Source: Edaphobacter sp.
GTDB taxonomy: Bacteria > Acidobacteriota > Terriglobia > Terriglobales > Acidobacteriaceae
Direction: 5' to 3'
DNA: 64,000 bases
Assembly (NCBI GenBank): GCA_025462645.1
Contig: JAOAPB010000114.1
Span: 1-64,000, forward strand
Numbering within the stretch: position 1 is the first letter of the stretch; each line of letters starts with the position of its first letter. Positions 29,001-38,312 of this stretch are shown here, piece by piece. Below the pieces are notes generated by a model. That model did no database searches. It had not been told where the DNA came from and saw only the letters and a program-made list of their open reading frames with translations. The translations under genes and the position numbers were made by a program.

Positions 29001-29315
29001 GTGCCTAAATCTGGCACGGCAAGCGAGGAAGAAACCTTGAAGCGCGAAATGGATAGTCTCATCACGCAGATGCATAGTGCCGGCATCCCCTACGCGGATG
29101 CTATTCGCCAGTTCAAGAAGCGTTACATCCTCGAAGTGCTTGCGCACCACAAGGGTAACCAGTGCAAGGCCGCCGAAGAGCTCGGCATGCATCGTAATAC
29201 CCTCAGCCGCACTCTCGCCGAGCTGGACATGAACACCGCGCAGATCCGCAACGGCATGCGCCGGCCTCCCAGCAGCGAGCGGCCCCGTGTGCAAAGTATC
29301 GCAAGCGCCCGTTAG
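29001..29315 (+). CDS. Fis-type helix-turn-helix protein
   Basis: A 104-residue protein starting with GTG at 29001. The C-terminal DNA-binding segment (FKKRYILEVLAHHKGNQCKAAEELGMHRNTLSRTL) is the Fis/HTH_8 motif, as at the end of NtrC-type activators. There is no AAA+ domain, so this is a stand-alone Fis-like regulator. It is 16 bases after cvpA and 28 bases before the secretin gene, so it may share their transcript. Confidence 0.85.
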   Translation: MPKSGTASEEETLKREMDSLITQMHSAGIPYADAIRQFKKRYILEVLAHHKGNQCKAAEELGMHRNTLSRTLAELDMNTAQIRNGMRRPPSSERPRVQSIASAR

Positions 29316-29342
29316 GTGTTGACTCCGTCTAATCAGCAGTAG

Positions 29343-31304
29343 ATGAAGTGCCCCTCTCAGTATCGCGCCGCCGCAATCACCAGGCGCACAGCCGTGTCTG
29401 TGATTGTCTGCCTTTCCATGACGGCCTTGGCCCAGGAACCTGTAACTCCGCCCCCACAGGGTGCAGGCTCAACCTCACAGTCCTCTGCGGCCACCGAAGC
29501 TGCACGCACAATTCCACAGCCACCCGGCAAACGTCAAAGTCAGGCCGCCGAAGACGCCTACCTCGCCGGCGCTCAGCTCCTTGACCGCAATAATCTAGCA
29601 GGTGCAGAGGCTCAGTTTGCCAAAGCTCAAAGGCTCAATCCAACCAGCAGCGAGTATGCCCTGGCCGTCGCGCTCGCTCGCGAACACCGCGTCACTGAAC
29701 TCATCCACCAATCCGGCAAGGCCCGGCTCCTGGGACAGAGCGGGAGAGCAGAGGCCCTCCTTGCGGAGGCCAGACGGCTCGATCCGCAGAACAGCATCGT
29801 TACCCAGCATGCAGGCGCTCCCTCGAAGACCTTCAATCCCCAGATAACGGCAGGGCCAGAGCCCTGGATCAAGGAAGGCCCCAGCCTCGCCGGCCCGGTT
29901 GCACTCCTGCCTGATGCCAATTCCAAGAGCTTCCATATCCATTCCGATGTGCAGGATGTCGTCCGACAGGTGATATCCAGTTATGGAATCCGTCCCGTCT
30001 TCGATGAGTCCGTTCCGCGGCAGAGCGTCCGCTTTGACCTCGAGGACACCTCCTACCAACAGGCCGTTCCTATTCTGTTGCGCATGGCTGGCCTCTTCGC
30101 TGTGCCTCTCGACCCCAAAAGCGTCCTCATTGCAAAGGACACCACCGCGAATCGCCAACGCCTGGAGCGCCAGTTGGAGGAGACCATCTACGTCCCGGGT
30201 ATGACGCCTGAGGAGATGGGCGAACTCGGCAACATTATTCGCAATGTCTTCGACGTCAAGCAGGCCACAGTGCAAAACTCCGGAGGCACTATCGCCATCC
30301 GCGCGCCTGAAGAGACAGTGAACGCGATCAACCTGACCCTTGCCGATATGATCGACGGCGGTGCGCAGATCATGCTCGATCTGAATATCTACGCCGTCGA
30401 CCAGACCCGACAACGTAACGTCGGCGTCCAGCTTCCTCAACAGATTGGGGTGTACAGCGTAGCCGGGGCCGCACACAATCTTGTCTCCTCCAATCAGGCC
30501 CTTGTCAATCAGGGCATCGCCCAGGGCCTTATCCCGGCGGGTGCAAGCGAACTTCAGATAGCTCTTGCTTTGATCGCCTCCGGTCTTGTGCAGAGCAGCC
30601 TGCTGTCGAGTACCATCGGCTTCTTCGGCGGCGGCGTCACGCTTGCCGGCGTCACCACGAACGTTGGCACGACCGTCAATTTCGGGCTCAGCTCCAGCGA
30701 CACCCGCGCCCTCGATAACATACAGCTTCGCGTTGGCGATCGGCAGGCCGCCAACTTCCGCGTCGGTTCCCGCTACCCCATCACAACCTCAACCTACTCA
30801 AGTGGGCTATCAGCAACTCCAGCCTCTCTTGCAGGTGTGACCATCAATGGAGTCAGTGCCGCCAGCCTGCTCGGCCAGGCCAACTCCATCACCATTCCCC
30901 AGATCCAGTACGAAGACCTTGGCTTAACCCTGAAGGCTACCCCCACCGTACAAAAGTCAGGCCAGATCAGGATGCACCTGGAACTCAAGATCGAAGCGTT
31001 AGCCGGCAGCGCGCTCAATAACATTCCTATTCTCGCCAGCCGGCAGTACACCTCCGATGTCACCATAGCCGATGGCGAGTCCACCTTGCTCCTGAGCAGT
31101 CTCACTAAATCCGAGTCCGCCGCCGTCAGCGGCATTCCAGGCATTAGCGAGCTACCCGGCTTTCAAACCGCCACCGCCGACAAGATCCGGGAGACAGATT
31201 CCAGCGAACTCGTCCTTATCCTCACTCCCCACATCATTCGTCATCGCTCGAACGTGACCGCTGGCCCCCGCATTGCTCTCAATCTGCCGCAACAGTCAAA
31301 TTGA
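29343..31304 (+). CDS. orphan secretin (GspD/PilQ-type outer-membrane channel)
   Basis: A 653-residue protein with an N-terminal export signal (about residues 12-30, ending TALAQ). Residues 60-150 form TPR-like helices, then come STN/N-type domains (FDLEDTSYQQAVPILLRMAGL), and the C-terminal third is a secretin channel ending in ESTLLLSSLTKSESAAVSGIPG and ELVLILTPHIIRHR. Such channels serve type II secretion or type IV pili, but no other secretion gene is nearby. The 3' end overlaps the convergent kinase gene by 26 bases. Confidence 0.88.
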   Translation: MKCPSQYRAAAITRRTAVSVIVCLSMTALAQEPVTPPPQGAGSTSQSSAATEAARTIPQPPGKRQSQAAEDAYLAGAQLLDRNNLAGAEAQFAKAQRLNPTSSEYALAVALAREHRVTELIHQSGKARLLGQSGRAEALLAEARRLDPQNSIVTQHAGAPSKTFNPQITAGPEPWIKEGPSLAGPVALLPDANSKSFHIHSDVQDVVRQVISSYGIRPVFDESVPRQSVRFDLEDTSYQQAVPILLRMAGLFAVPLDPKSVLIAKDTTANRQRLERQLEETIYVPGMTPEEMGELGNIIRNVFDVKQATVQNSGGTIAIRAPEETVNAINLTLADMIDGGAQIMLDLNIYAVDQTRQRNVGVQLPQQIGVYSVAGAAHNLVSSNQALVNQGIAQGLIPAGASELQIALALIASGLVQSSLLSSTIGFFGGGVTLAGVTTNVGTTVNFGLSSSDTRALDNIQLRVGDRQAANFRVGSRYPITTSTYSSGLSATPASLAGVTINGVSAASLLGQANSITIPQIQYEDLGLTLKATPTVQKSGQIRMHLELKIEALAGSALNNIPILASRQYTSDVTIADGESTLLLSSLTKSESAAVSGIPGISELPGFQTATADKIRETDSSELVLILTPHIIRHRSNVTAGPRIALNLPQQSN

Positions 31305-32748
31305 GTCCACTGCTCACCGGCAGCCACACCGCAAAGACCGTCCCATGCCTGACCCCCCGCCGCGTCCTGGTCCGTATGTTGCCGCCGTGCTTCTCAACGA
31401 TGCCTTTGCTCACCCACAGCCCGAGACCAGTCCCGGTCAGCTCTTTCGTCGTCTGAAACGGCTCGAATAAACGATTTTCGATATCCGGACGAATGCCCTC
31501 GCCTGTGTCAGCAATCGTCAAGCGCACCCCTCTGCATCCACTCTTCCGGTCAGACTGGGGATGCAACCGGATCGATAACCGTCCTCCCTCAATCATCGCG
31601 TCGAGGGCATTGCGTACCAGATTATTGATCACCTGCCGAATCTCACCCTCCAGGCACAGGACTGGAGGCGATGCGACCAGCTTCACGTCGATGTTGATAT
31701 CCTTTGCAAGCATCCGGCCCGAGTACAGGGACATCACCGTTCGCAGCAACTCCGCCGTATCCACTTCTGCCGGCTTACTCTGCTGCCTATGAAAGCGCAG
31801 TGTCTGCAGCGTGATCTCCGTTACGCGGGTGAGCTCCTCCTGCGCGATTCTGGCGTACTCCTGTACATCCTCCATAGCGGAGGAGTGCCGCATCAGGTAT
31901 AGGAGATTCGTAATCGACTCCAGGGGATTATTGATCTCATGCGCAATTGACGAGGCCAACTGCCCCACTGCGGCCAGCTTCTCCGACCTCCGCAACGCCT
32001 CATCCTGCAGTCGCGTCTGCGTCACATCGGTGTTCACCGCGACGCCACCGAATATCTCGCCATTCAGGAAGATCGGCGCAGCCGTGCTGCGAATCCAGCG
32101 ATCCGCCGTCTGCATAGTCTCAGTCGACGACTCCCCTGCCAGAGCTCGGTCAAGCGTATGTAACGCAGCCGGAAACTCTTCCCCACTCATCTTGCGCGCC
32201 CGACGGTTGCATCGCACCGCCGAACCTCGTGTCGCGACGTATACCGCATGAGGCATGCTCTCAATCACCGCGTCCAGCTCTGCAGTGCGCTGCTCGGCCA
32301 GATCGTAGAGCTTTCGCATATCCTCCTGCTGCCTGCAAAGCTCTGTCACATCACGAAAGGTGACCACGACCCCCGTCACTTTACCGTTCACCAAGACTGG
32401 TTGTGCCGATACCTCCGCAATAAACGAGCTCCCATCCTTGCGAAACATCGTATCCATGACCTTCCGCAGGGGTTCATTTTTTCTTAACACGCCGTAGATG
32501 GGGCACTCTGAGTTCGGAAAATGCCGCCCATCTGGGTAATGATGATGCACCAGATCGTGCATGTTATTACCCACCATCTCCTCGATGGAAAAACCAAACG
32601 TGCTGACCGCCATTCGGTTGACAAACGTACAGTTTCCTTCCCAATCCAACCCCCAGATGCCCTCGCCAGCAGAGTCAAGCGCTGCCTGCCACTGCTGCAT
32701 CTGTGCCCGATCCTGTGACGCTGCCCGTCTCCCCTGATCCGTTATCAT
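31279..32748 (-). CDS. soluble PAS-domain sensor histidine kinase
   Basis: A 489-residue kinase without membrane helices. PAS domain 1 is at residues about 20-138 (CTFVNRMAVSTFGFSIEEMVG), PAS domain 2 at about 155-245, the phosphoacceptor is His270 in SIAHEINNPLESIT, the N box is VINNLVRNALDAM, and the G boxes are IADTGEGI and GTGLGLWVSKGIVEKHGG. No response regulator is adjacent, so it is an orphan. It converges on and overlaps the secretin gene. Confidence 0.92.
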   Translation of the reverse strand: MITDQGRRAASQDRAQMQQWQAALDSAGEGIWGLDWEGNCTFVNRMAVSTFGFSIEEMVGNNMHDLVHHHYPDGRHFPNSECPIYGVLRKNEPLRKVMDTMFRKDGSSFIAEVSAQPVLVNGKVTGVVVTFRDVTELCRQQEDMRKLYDLAEQRTAELDAVIESMPHAVYVATRGSAVRCNRRARKMSGEEFPAALHTLDRALAGESSTETMQTADRWIRSTAAPIFLNGEIFGGVAVNTDVTQTRLQDEALRRSEKLAAVGQLASSIAHEINNPLESITNLLYLMRHSSAMEDVQEYARIAQEELTRVTEITLQTLRFHRQQSKPAEVDTAELLRTVMSLYSGRMLAKDINIDVKLVASPPVLCLEGEIRQVINNLVRNALDAMIEGGRLSIRLHPQSDRKSGCRGVRLTIADTGEGIRPDIENRLFEPFQTTKELTGTGLGLWVSKGIVEKHGGNIRTRTRRGVRHGTVFAVWLPVSSGLNLTVAAD

Positions 32749-32885
32749 CCCAACTCTCGCTGAATCCTTATGGACATGACCGTTGAGATGCAGGATTTGA
32801 CATAAGGGTATTAAAGGCAGGTGTCCGGATGGTCAAGCATGCGTTGACCATCCGGACACCGATCGCTATACTTGATCCTGTGAGA

Positions 32886-32960
32886 GCGGGAGTAGCTCAG
32901 TGGTAGAGTGCTTCCTTGCCAAGGAAGATGTCGCCGGTTCGACCCCGGTCTCCCGCTCCA
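32886..32960 (+). tRNA. tRNA-Gly (GCC)
   Basis: A 75-base gene with CCA encoded. The acceptor stem GCGGGAG pairs with CTCCCGC, the D arm is AGCTCAGTGGTAGAGT, the anticodon loop TTGCCAA gives anticodon GCC, and the T arm is CCGGTTCGACCCCGG. It lies 70 bases upstream of tRNA-Cys. Confidence 0.97.
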
Positions 32961-33029
32961 AAATTCGTCCTGCCTGCGATACACTTCATCTACAATTCAG
33001 CAGGGCTGAATCGCGATAGCCCACCCCGA

Positions 33030-33104
33030 GGCGCGGTACCCAAGTGGTAAGGGAGAGGTCTGCAAAACCTTTATGCGTCGGTTCGATCCCGACCCGCGCC
33101 TCCA
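33030..33104 (+). tRNA. tRNA-Cys (GCA)
   Basis: A 75-base gene with CCA encoded. The acceptor stem GGCGCGG pairs with CCGCGCC, the anticodon loop contains TGCAAAA giving anticodon GCA, and the T arm is GTCGGTTCGATCCCGAC. Degraded foreign sequence begins right after it, which suggests that the tRNA pair marks the edge of an unstable region. Confidence 0.97.
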
Positions 33105-33189
33105 AAATCTTCTCAACAACTTAGAGCGACTGATGAAACCGACTTTTGGCCCGTGGCCGCCAATAAGGCGGGCAATTGGCGTATAAGCC

Positions 33190-33500
33190 CAGATTAATCA
33201 GCTGCATGGGCAGTCATCGGAGCGGAAAATCCGCCCCCAAATCAAGGGAGCGGCGTCCGGGCCAATCTCAATGGCTGGTTCTCGTCGCTCAGCTTTGATC
33301 TCACCCACGTACTGTCGATCAACGTCGAAGTGGACAATTATTACGTATTACGGATCGATCCAAGGTGCGAGCGCAAAGCAACAAAACTTTGTGATAGGTC
33401 CTCAACTCACCTTTGGCAGCGAGAAGGCAAAGCTGCGGCCCCTCGTCTACCTCGAACTGGGAGATCAGAGATCGTCTTCCGCTGGAACGGTCTCGATCAT
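33190..33500 (+). pseudogene. outer-membrane beta-barrel protein remnant, frameshifted
   Basis: In one frame (from about 33250) the sequence reads GVRANLNGWFSSLSFDLTHV and then LSINVEVDNYY. In the next frame it continues YGSIQGASAKQQNFVIGPQL and TFGSEKAKLRPLVYLELGDQ. Alternating hydrophobic residues and aromatic strand ends fit an outer-membrane barrel. The join needs a frameshift near 33340, and both ends of the gene are missing. Confidence 0.55.
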
Positions 33501-33683
33501 CGCTCGGTGGGGCGTCCCCACTTTGGCGGACACATTGAACGGCTAATCGGAACTATTATGGGAGCCGTTCATCTGCTGCCTGGAACTACCTTTTCCAGCG
33601 TCGATCAAAAGGGCGCTTACGAGTCCGAGAAGCACGCTCTGCTCACCTTACCCGAATTGGAGCGGTTGATCGTTCATTGCTAG
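33489..33683 (+). pseudogene. Mu/TniA-type transposase fragment
   Basis: About 65 codons reading GRPHFGGHIERLIGTIMGAV followed by HLLPGTTFSSVDQKG and SEKHALLTLPELERLIV. This is the part of the DDE integrase core containing the glutamate, plus the following linker, in TniA/TnsB/MuA-type transposases. It is fused in register to the preceding outer-membrane remnant and ends in a stop; the catalytic aspartates and the C-terminus are missing. Confidence 0.75.
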
Positions 33684-33721
33684 CGCTGTCTATTTTTGTG
33701 TAGGACAAATGAGCTACGTGC

Positions 33722-34693
33722 TTAACTGGCCTCGCGCTGGACTGGAAAGGCTGTTACAGCCTGTGGCGCGTGGATTGGGAAGATGCCTGTCTTCGTGCGT
33801 CGCTCGAGTGTCAACTCCGCACACTCCATGACCACCTTGCGGAAGATGGTCATGGCCAGAGATTCATTCGTCTCCATTGCCGCCAGGCCCAGCTGCAATG
33901 CGGGCAAGGGCTCCACGAAGGGAAGTGCTACGACATCGGGGAAGGAGCAGATTGCCATCGATGCGGAGGCGATGGCCACGCCCTCGCCTGCAGCGGCGTA
34001 GGCAAACTGCACCGAGCAGGACTGCGGCGACTCCACGATTCGCGGTGTGATCCCAAATGGCGCCAACAGGCTATGGAGGAACGGCTGATGGAAGCGGCAA
34101 TCCTTGGCCCGTGACGCGATGATGCTGGTGTGGCGCAGGTCCTGTACCGAGATAGCCGGCTGCGCGGCCAGGGCGCTGTGTCGCGAGACCATTGCCACCA
34201 GCGGTTCCTTGCAGATGGGATCGAAGCGAAGGCCCTTCACCGGCAGCGCGCCGACCATTAACAGCGCATCGACCTTGCCTTCGGGCAGGCGCGACATCTG
34301 CTGCTCCGTCGTCAACTCGCTCACTTCCAGTTCGAACTCGGGATACTCGGCAGCGAGCGTGCGAATGACGGCGGGCAGCAGGATGTACTGCCCTACCGGA
34401 CCGCAACTCACGCGAAGCCGCAGGCGAGTGTGCAGGCCGCCCATGCACTCCAGCGCGGCATCGACCGTATCCATGATGGTTTGCGCGTATTCGCGGAAGG
34501 CGTAGCCGGCGTCGGTCAGCCGGACCTGTTGCCGGTCGCGCTCAAACAACCTGACACCGAAGGACTCTTCGAGAGACTTGATTTGAAATGTGATCGTCGG
34601 CTGGCTCATGTACAGGGCACGGGCCGTCTTCCCGTAGTTGAGAAGGTCCGATAGCGTCAGAAAACACTGTAGCTGCCTGAGTCTAAAGTCCAA
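33722..34693 (-). CDS. LysR-family transcriptional regulator
   Basis: A 323-residue regulator. The N-terminal winged helix reads LRQLQCFLTLSDLLNYGKTA followed by RALYMSQPTITFQIKSLEESFGVRLFERD, a canonical LysR helix-turn-helix; the remainder is a periplasmic-binding-protein-like effector domain. The effector is unknown. The gene is divergent from the TonB receptor at 35214 with 520 bases between them, the usual LysR/target arrangement. Confidence 0.93.
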   Translation of the reverse strand: MDFRLRQLQCFLTLSDLLNYGKTARALYMSQPTITFQIKSLEESFGVRLFERDRQQVRLTDAGYAFREYAQTIMDTVDAALECMGGLHTRLRLRVSCGPVGQYILLPAVIRTLAAEYPEFELEVSELTTEQQMSRLPEGKVDALLMVGALPVKGLRFDPICKEPLVAMVSRHSALAAQPAISVQDLRHTSIIASRAKDCRFHQPFLHSLLAPFGITPRIVESPQSCSVQFAYAAAGEGVAIASASMAICSFPDVVALPFVEPLPALQLGLAAMETNESLAMTIFRKVVMECAELTLERRTKTGIFPIHAPQAVTAFPVQREAS

Positions 34694-35213
34694 GTAGGCC
34701 TCGGTGTCGAAGAGAGAAACCTGTGCGCTGCTACGGGCTAATGAAGTTAAGAAAAGGCGTATGAGGTTGTGGTGGGAAGAACCGGTTATTTTGCTGATTT
34801 CAGCGAATAATTCACAACCGTGTAATCACATATTGAAAGCAGATGCGAGATTTGTCAACGAAAACCGCATCAGCAGCCGATTCGGGCTGCGGCATTTTCT
34901 ATCACGAGCGAAAATCTTTCGATTAGACAGAGCACTGGAAAGCCTCTAGGCTCCAGTCATTCAACCAAAAGCTTCTTGTCTCATCACCTGAACGAGTCTG
35001 CCGTTTTTCTACTTCTTTCCTTTGGGACGTATTTCTTCCCGTATCGACCTATCTGCATCAACATGCGAATTGAGTTCCACTGTGATGCCCAAGCGATCGA
35101 CGTCGTGTCGGTGGTCATTTCTTTCCTTAGTTCACCATCTCCTATCCCTTCCGAGGAGTTCGCGCAGTATCAGCACAGGTCAGCCTGATTCCGTTCCGTG
35201 AGGTTCTTCCGCA
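34694..35213. other. divergent intergenic region, LysR regulator / TonB receptor
   Basis: About 520 bases, clearly A+T-rich in 34740-34920. Short frames exist but none looks coding. It probably contains both promoters and LysR binding sites; I could not pick a single T-N11-A site with confidence. Confidence 0.4.
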
Positions 35214-38200
35214 ATGAAGATGATCTACCGCCTTCTCTTTGTCCTTCTTCTCTCAGTCTCCGCAGCTTATGCTCAGCAGACCGGAATCACCGGCAAGGTC
35301 ACCGACGCTCAGGGGGCCGCTATCGCCAATGCCTCCGTCGAGATCAAACAAGTGGGCGCATCCGGCTTTACCACGAAGACCAACGACGCTGGAACCTATC
35401 TCATCCCCTCGCTTACCGCCGGCGACTATGTTGTTACCGTCACGTCTCCGGGCTTTACGACTGTGAGGACCAAGGTGTCCATGCTCGTTGGCCAGACGCC
35501 GGATGTGGACGTCATGCTTCCCATTAGCGGTACTACTGAATCCGTCGTCGTCGAGGCCGACGCGATTGCGGTGGACACGACCTCCTCCACCGTAGCCGGC
35601 AACATCACGCCTGACGACGTCAAAGGCTTGCCTATCAACGGCCGTAACTACATGGAACTCGCCACGCTTGTTCCTGGTGTGCGCGTCAACGCCATCACGA
35701 ACGACACACCGCTTGGCGGCAACAACTCCGGAAAGTTCCAGATCAATCTCGACGGCCTTCAGGTTACCCAGGACACTGCCGACGCCAGCTTCGGGCAGCC
35801 CCGCTTTTCGCCCGACGCCATCAGCCAATTCCAGATCATCACCAACCGCTTTGACGCGACACTAGGTCGCTCCTCCGGCGTCTACGTGAACGTCCAGTCC
35901 AAGACCGGAAACAATGTAGTCCACGGCTCCGCCTTCGGTTACTTCCGCAGTGACGCCTTCAATGCAGCCGATCCTATCGTCAAGAAGGTCACTGCGCTAT
36001 CCGACCAGCAATACGGCGGTACCTTCGGCGGCCCGATCCTCAAGGACAGACTCTGGTACTTCGGCTCCTATGAGGGAGAGCACCAGTCCAGCAATGTTCC
36101 GACCACCCCGGTGCTCACCAACGTCGCAATTACGGCTCCCCAGACGCTCAACGTCAAGGAGTACCTCGCGCGCTCGGACTGGCAGCCAACTGACAAGAAC
36201 CACATCTTCCTTCGAGTCAATGGCTTCACTTTCAAGAACGACAATGTCGTAGGCTCCGGCAATACAGACCCCAGCAGCTTCTACTATGCCACCCGCAACA
36301 ACTACGCCATCCTTGGCGACTGGGACCGTCAGGTCAGCTCCAAACTTGTCAACGATCTGCACGTAGGCTTCAACCACTTCGGGTGGCAGAACCTTCCTGC
36401 ATACCCAACGTTTGCCATCACCTTCAACGGCGTTACCCGCTCTGATGGCACCACAGGCGGCGCTGCAACGATTGGCGGTCCCTACAACTATCCGCAGATC
36501 TTCTCCCAGAACTCGCAGGAGTATCGCGACGACGTCTTCTATCTCACCGGAAAGCACAGCTTCAAGGCCGGTGTTGAGTTCCTGCATACCTCCCACACCG
36601 GCTATTTCCAGCAGAATGTCACCGGTACCGCTTCCAACTGCGGTGTCGTCAACTACGCTCTTGCGTTTCCCAGAGGAACCACGGACCCTGCCAGTTGGAA
36701 CTACACCGAAATCAACCGGGCCTGTGCGAACGGCACCTTCACCCAGGGCTCCGGAAACTTCAACATCGATCTCGGGCGTAACGCGATCGCCTTCTGGGTA
36801 CAGGATGACTGGAAGGTGCTGTCTCGCCTTACGCTCAATCTCGGCGTTCGGTACGACAACGATCTCGGCGCCTTCGCTCCGAACCTCAAACTGAACAATG
36901 GCCTATTGACACCGAAGAGCAACGACAACAATAATTTTGCTCCGCGCCTGGGCTTCGTCTACGATCTCGCGGGGACGGGAAAGACTGTCGTGCGCGGCGG
37001 CGCCGGTCTCTTCTACTCAGACGTTTCTGCCAACCAGACTATTGATATGCAGATCTTCAACGGTGTCACCTCGCTGCAGCGATCCGTCACCGGTAGTTCG
37101 GCGAGTCCACTCAACCTGCAGAATCCCTTCCCGGCTTCCATCGCCACTCCACGCCAAGCTGTCCAGCCCCTCGGTCCCAACGTCTCGACACCCTACTCGT
37201 TGCAACTCTCCATCGGCGTTCAGCGTGAGCTTCCCCTGCGCGCCGTCGTCTCCGCTGACTTCGTCCACACACGCACCTATCACGACTGGATTCGACTCAA
37301 CGCCAACCTTCTGGCCAATCCCAACAATGCTCAATTCAACCTCAACCCGAGCGCCAAATTTGTTCCTGGAACCACGGTGAGCTGCCCCAATGGTGGCGTA
37401 ACCCCGGATGCCACCTTCACCGCCAGTAGCTTCAATGCCTGCGCCCAGGCCTTCACCGCCGTCAACCAGTTCTTTACACCCAACGAGGCGGGAGGCATCT
37501 ACGACGGGCTTCAGCTTGGCATTCGCCAGTCGGTCAGCCATGGCTTCTATAGCGGAGTCGCCTATACCTACTCGCACTACAAGAACTCCTCTGAGTCGCC
37601 CTTCTACTACCCCAACAAACCCTTCGTCAGCGGCGTTCACGATGAGTGGGCCAACGCGCAGGACGACCAGCGCCACACCCTCACGATCACAGGCAACTAC
37701 GAGTGGAAGTACGGCCTCTCGCTCTCCGGCCTCTTCCACTTTGGCTCCGGTAACGCGTTTCCCACTGCAGTTGGAAACGCGTCTGCCTCTCCCGCAACCG
37801 GCGCTGCTACCGCTCAGCCTACCGGCTATGCCCCGAGCTACAATCGCACCTTCGGTGCCGGTGTTACTCCCATCGCTGCCGGGACGACCTGCCCGACCAG
37901 CAGCTGTGTCTTCGTCTACAACCCTACTGCGAACAACTATCTCGACAGCACTGGCTACTACATCACCAAACGCAATGCCTTTTACGGCCGTAACATCTAC
38001 CGTGCCGACAGCCGCCTGCAGGAGAAGATCAAGATCACCGAGCGGTATCGCGTCATCGTTGCCGCCGAGGCCTTCAACCTCTTCAACCACTCCAACTACG
38101 GAAACTACAACACCACCGTCAACTCGCCCTCCTACGGCAATCCAATCGGCACGACTTCCGCAGCTACTGGCGTGCCTGTCGAGTGGCGTCCACGTTCGTT

Positions 38201-38228
38201 GCAGTTTCTTGCCCGCTTCGAGTTCTAA
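35214..38228 (+). CDS. Oar-like TonB-dependent outer-membrane receptor
   Basis: A 1004-residue protein with a signal peptide (MKMIYRLLFVLLLSVSAAYA-QQ). Residues about 24-110 are a carboxypeptidase-regulatory-like domain (GITGKVTDAQGAAIANASV), then a plug domain (LPINGRNYMELATLVPGV, NLDGLQVTQDTADASFGQPR) and a large barrel ending in LQFLARFEF with a terminal aromatic residue. These Oar-type receptors are strongly expanded in Acidobacteria and are thought to import large or complex substrates. The amidohydrolase gene follows on the same strand 84 bases later. Confidence 0.93.
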   Translation: MKMIYRLLFVLLLSVSAAYAQQTGITGKVTDAQGAAIANASVEIKQVGASGFTTKTNDAGTYLIPSLTAGDYVVTVTSPGFTTVRTKVSMLVGQTPDVDVMLPISGTTESVVVEADAIAVDTTSSTVAGNITPDDVKGLPINGRNYMELATLVPGVRVNAITNDTPLGGNNSGKFQINLDGLQVTQDTADASFGQPRFSPDAISQFQIITNRFDATLGRSSGVYVNVQSKTGNNVVHGSAFGYFRSDAFNAADPIVKKVTALSDQQYGGTFGGPILKDRLWYFGSYEGEHQSSNVPTTPVLTNVAITAPQTLNVKEYLARSDWQPTDKNHIFLRVNGFTFKNDNVVGSGNTDPSSFYYATRNNYAILGDWDRQVSSKLVNDLHVGFNHFGWQNLPAYPTFAITFNGVTRSDGTTGGAATIGGPYNYPQIFSQNSQEYRDDVFYLTGKHSFKAGVEFLHTSHTGYFQQNVTGTASNCGVVNYALAFPRGTTDPASWNYTEINRACANGTFTQGSGNFNIDLGRNAIAFWVQDDWKVLSRLTLNLGVRYDNDLGAFAPNLKLNNGLLTPKSNDNNNFAPRLGFVYDLAGTGKTVVRGGAGLFYSDVSANQTIDMQIFNGVTSLQRSVTGSSASPLNLQNPFPASIATPRQAVQPLGPNVSTPYSLQLSIGVQRELPLRAVVSADFVHTRTYHDWIRLNANLLANPNNAQFNLNPSAKFVPGTTVSCPNGGVTPDATFTASSFNACAQAFTAVNQFFTPNEAGGIYDGLQLGIRQSVSHGFYSGVAYTYSHYKNSSESPFYYPNKPFVSGVHDEWANAQDDQRHTLTITGNYEWKYGLSLSGLFHFGSGNAFPTAVGNASASPATGAATAQPTGYAPSYNRTFGAGVTPIAAGTTCPTSSCVFVYNPTANNYLDSTGYYITKRNAFYGRNIYRADSRLQEKIKITERYRVIVAAEAFNLFNHSNYGNYNTTVNSPSYGNPIGTTSAATGVPVEWRPRSLQFLARFEF

Positions 38229-38312
38229 CTTGTCGTAAGCTGAAGGCTCAATCCACCACCAGGATGCGCAGTGCTTGAGTGCACTGTGCATCCGCCTGAG
38301 GGGAATACATTC

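Noticed and set aside
32880-33110. tRNA-Cys as an integrase attachment site
   Set aside because: No tyrosine integrase and no second copy of the tRNA 3' end was found in the window.
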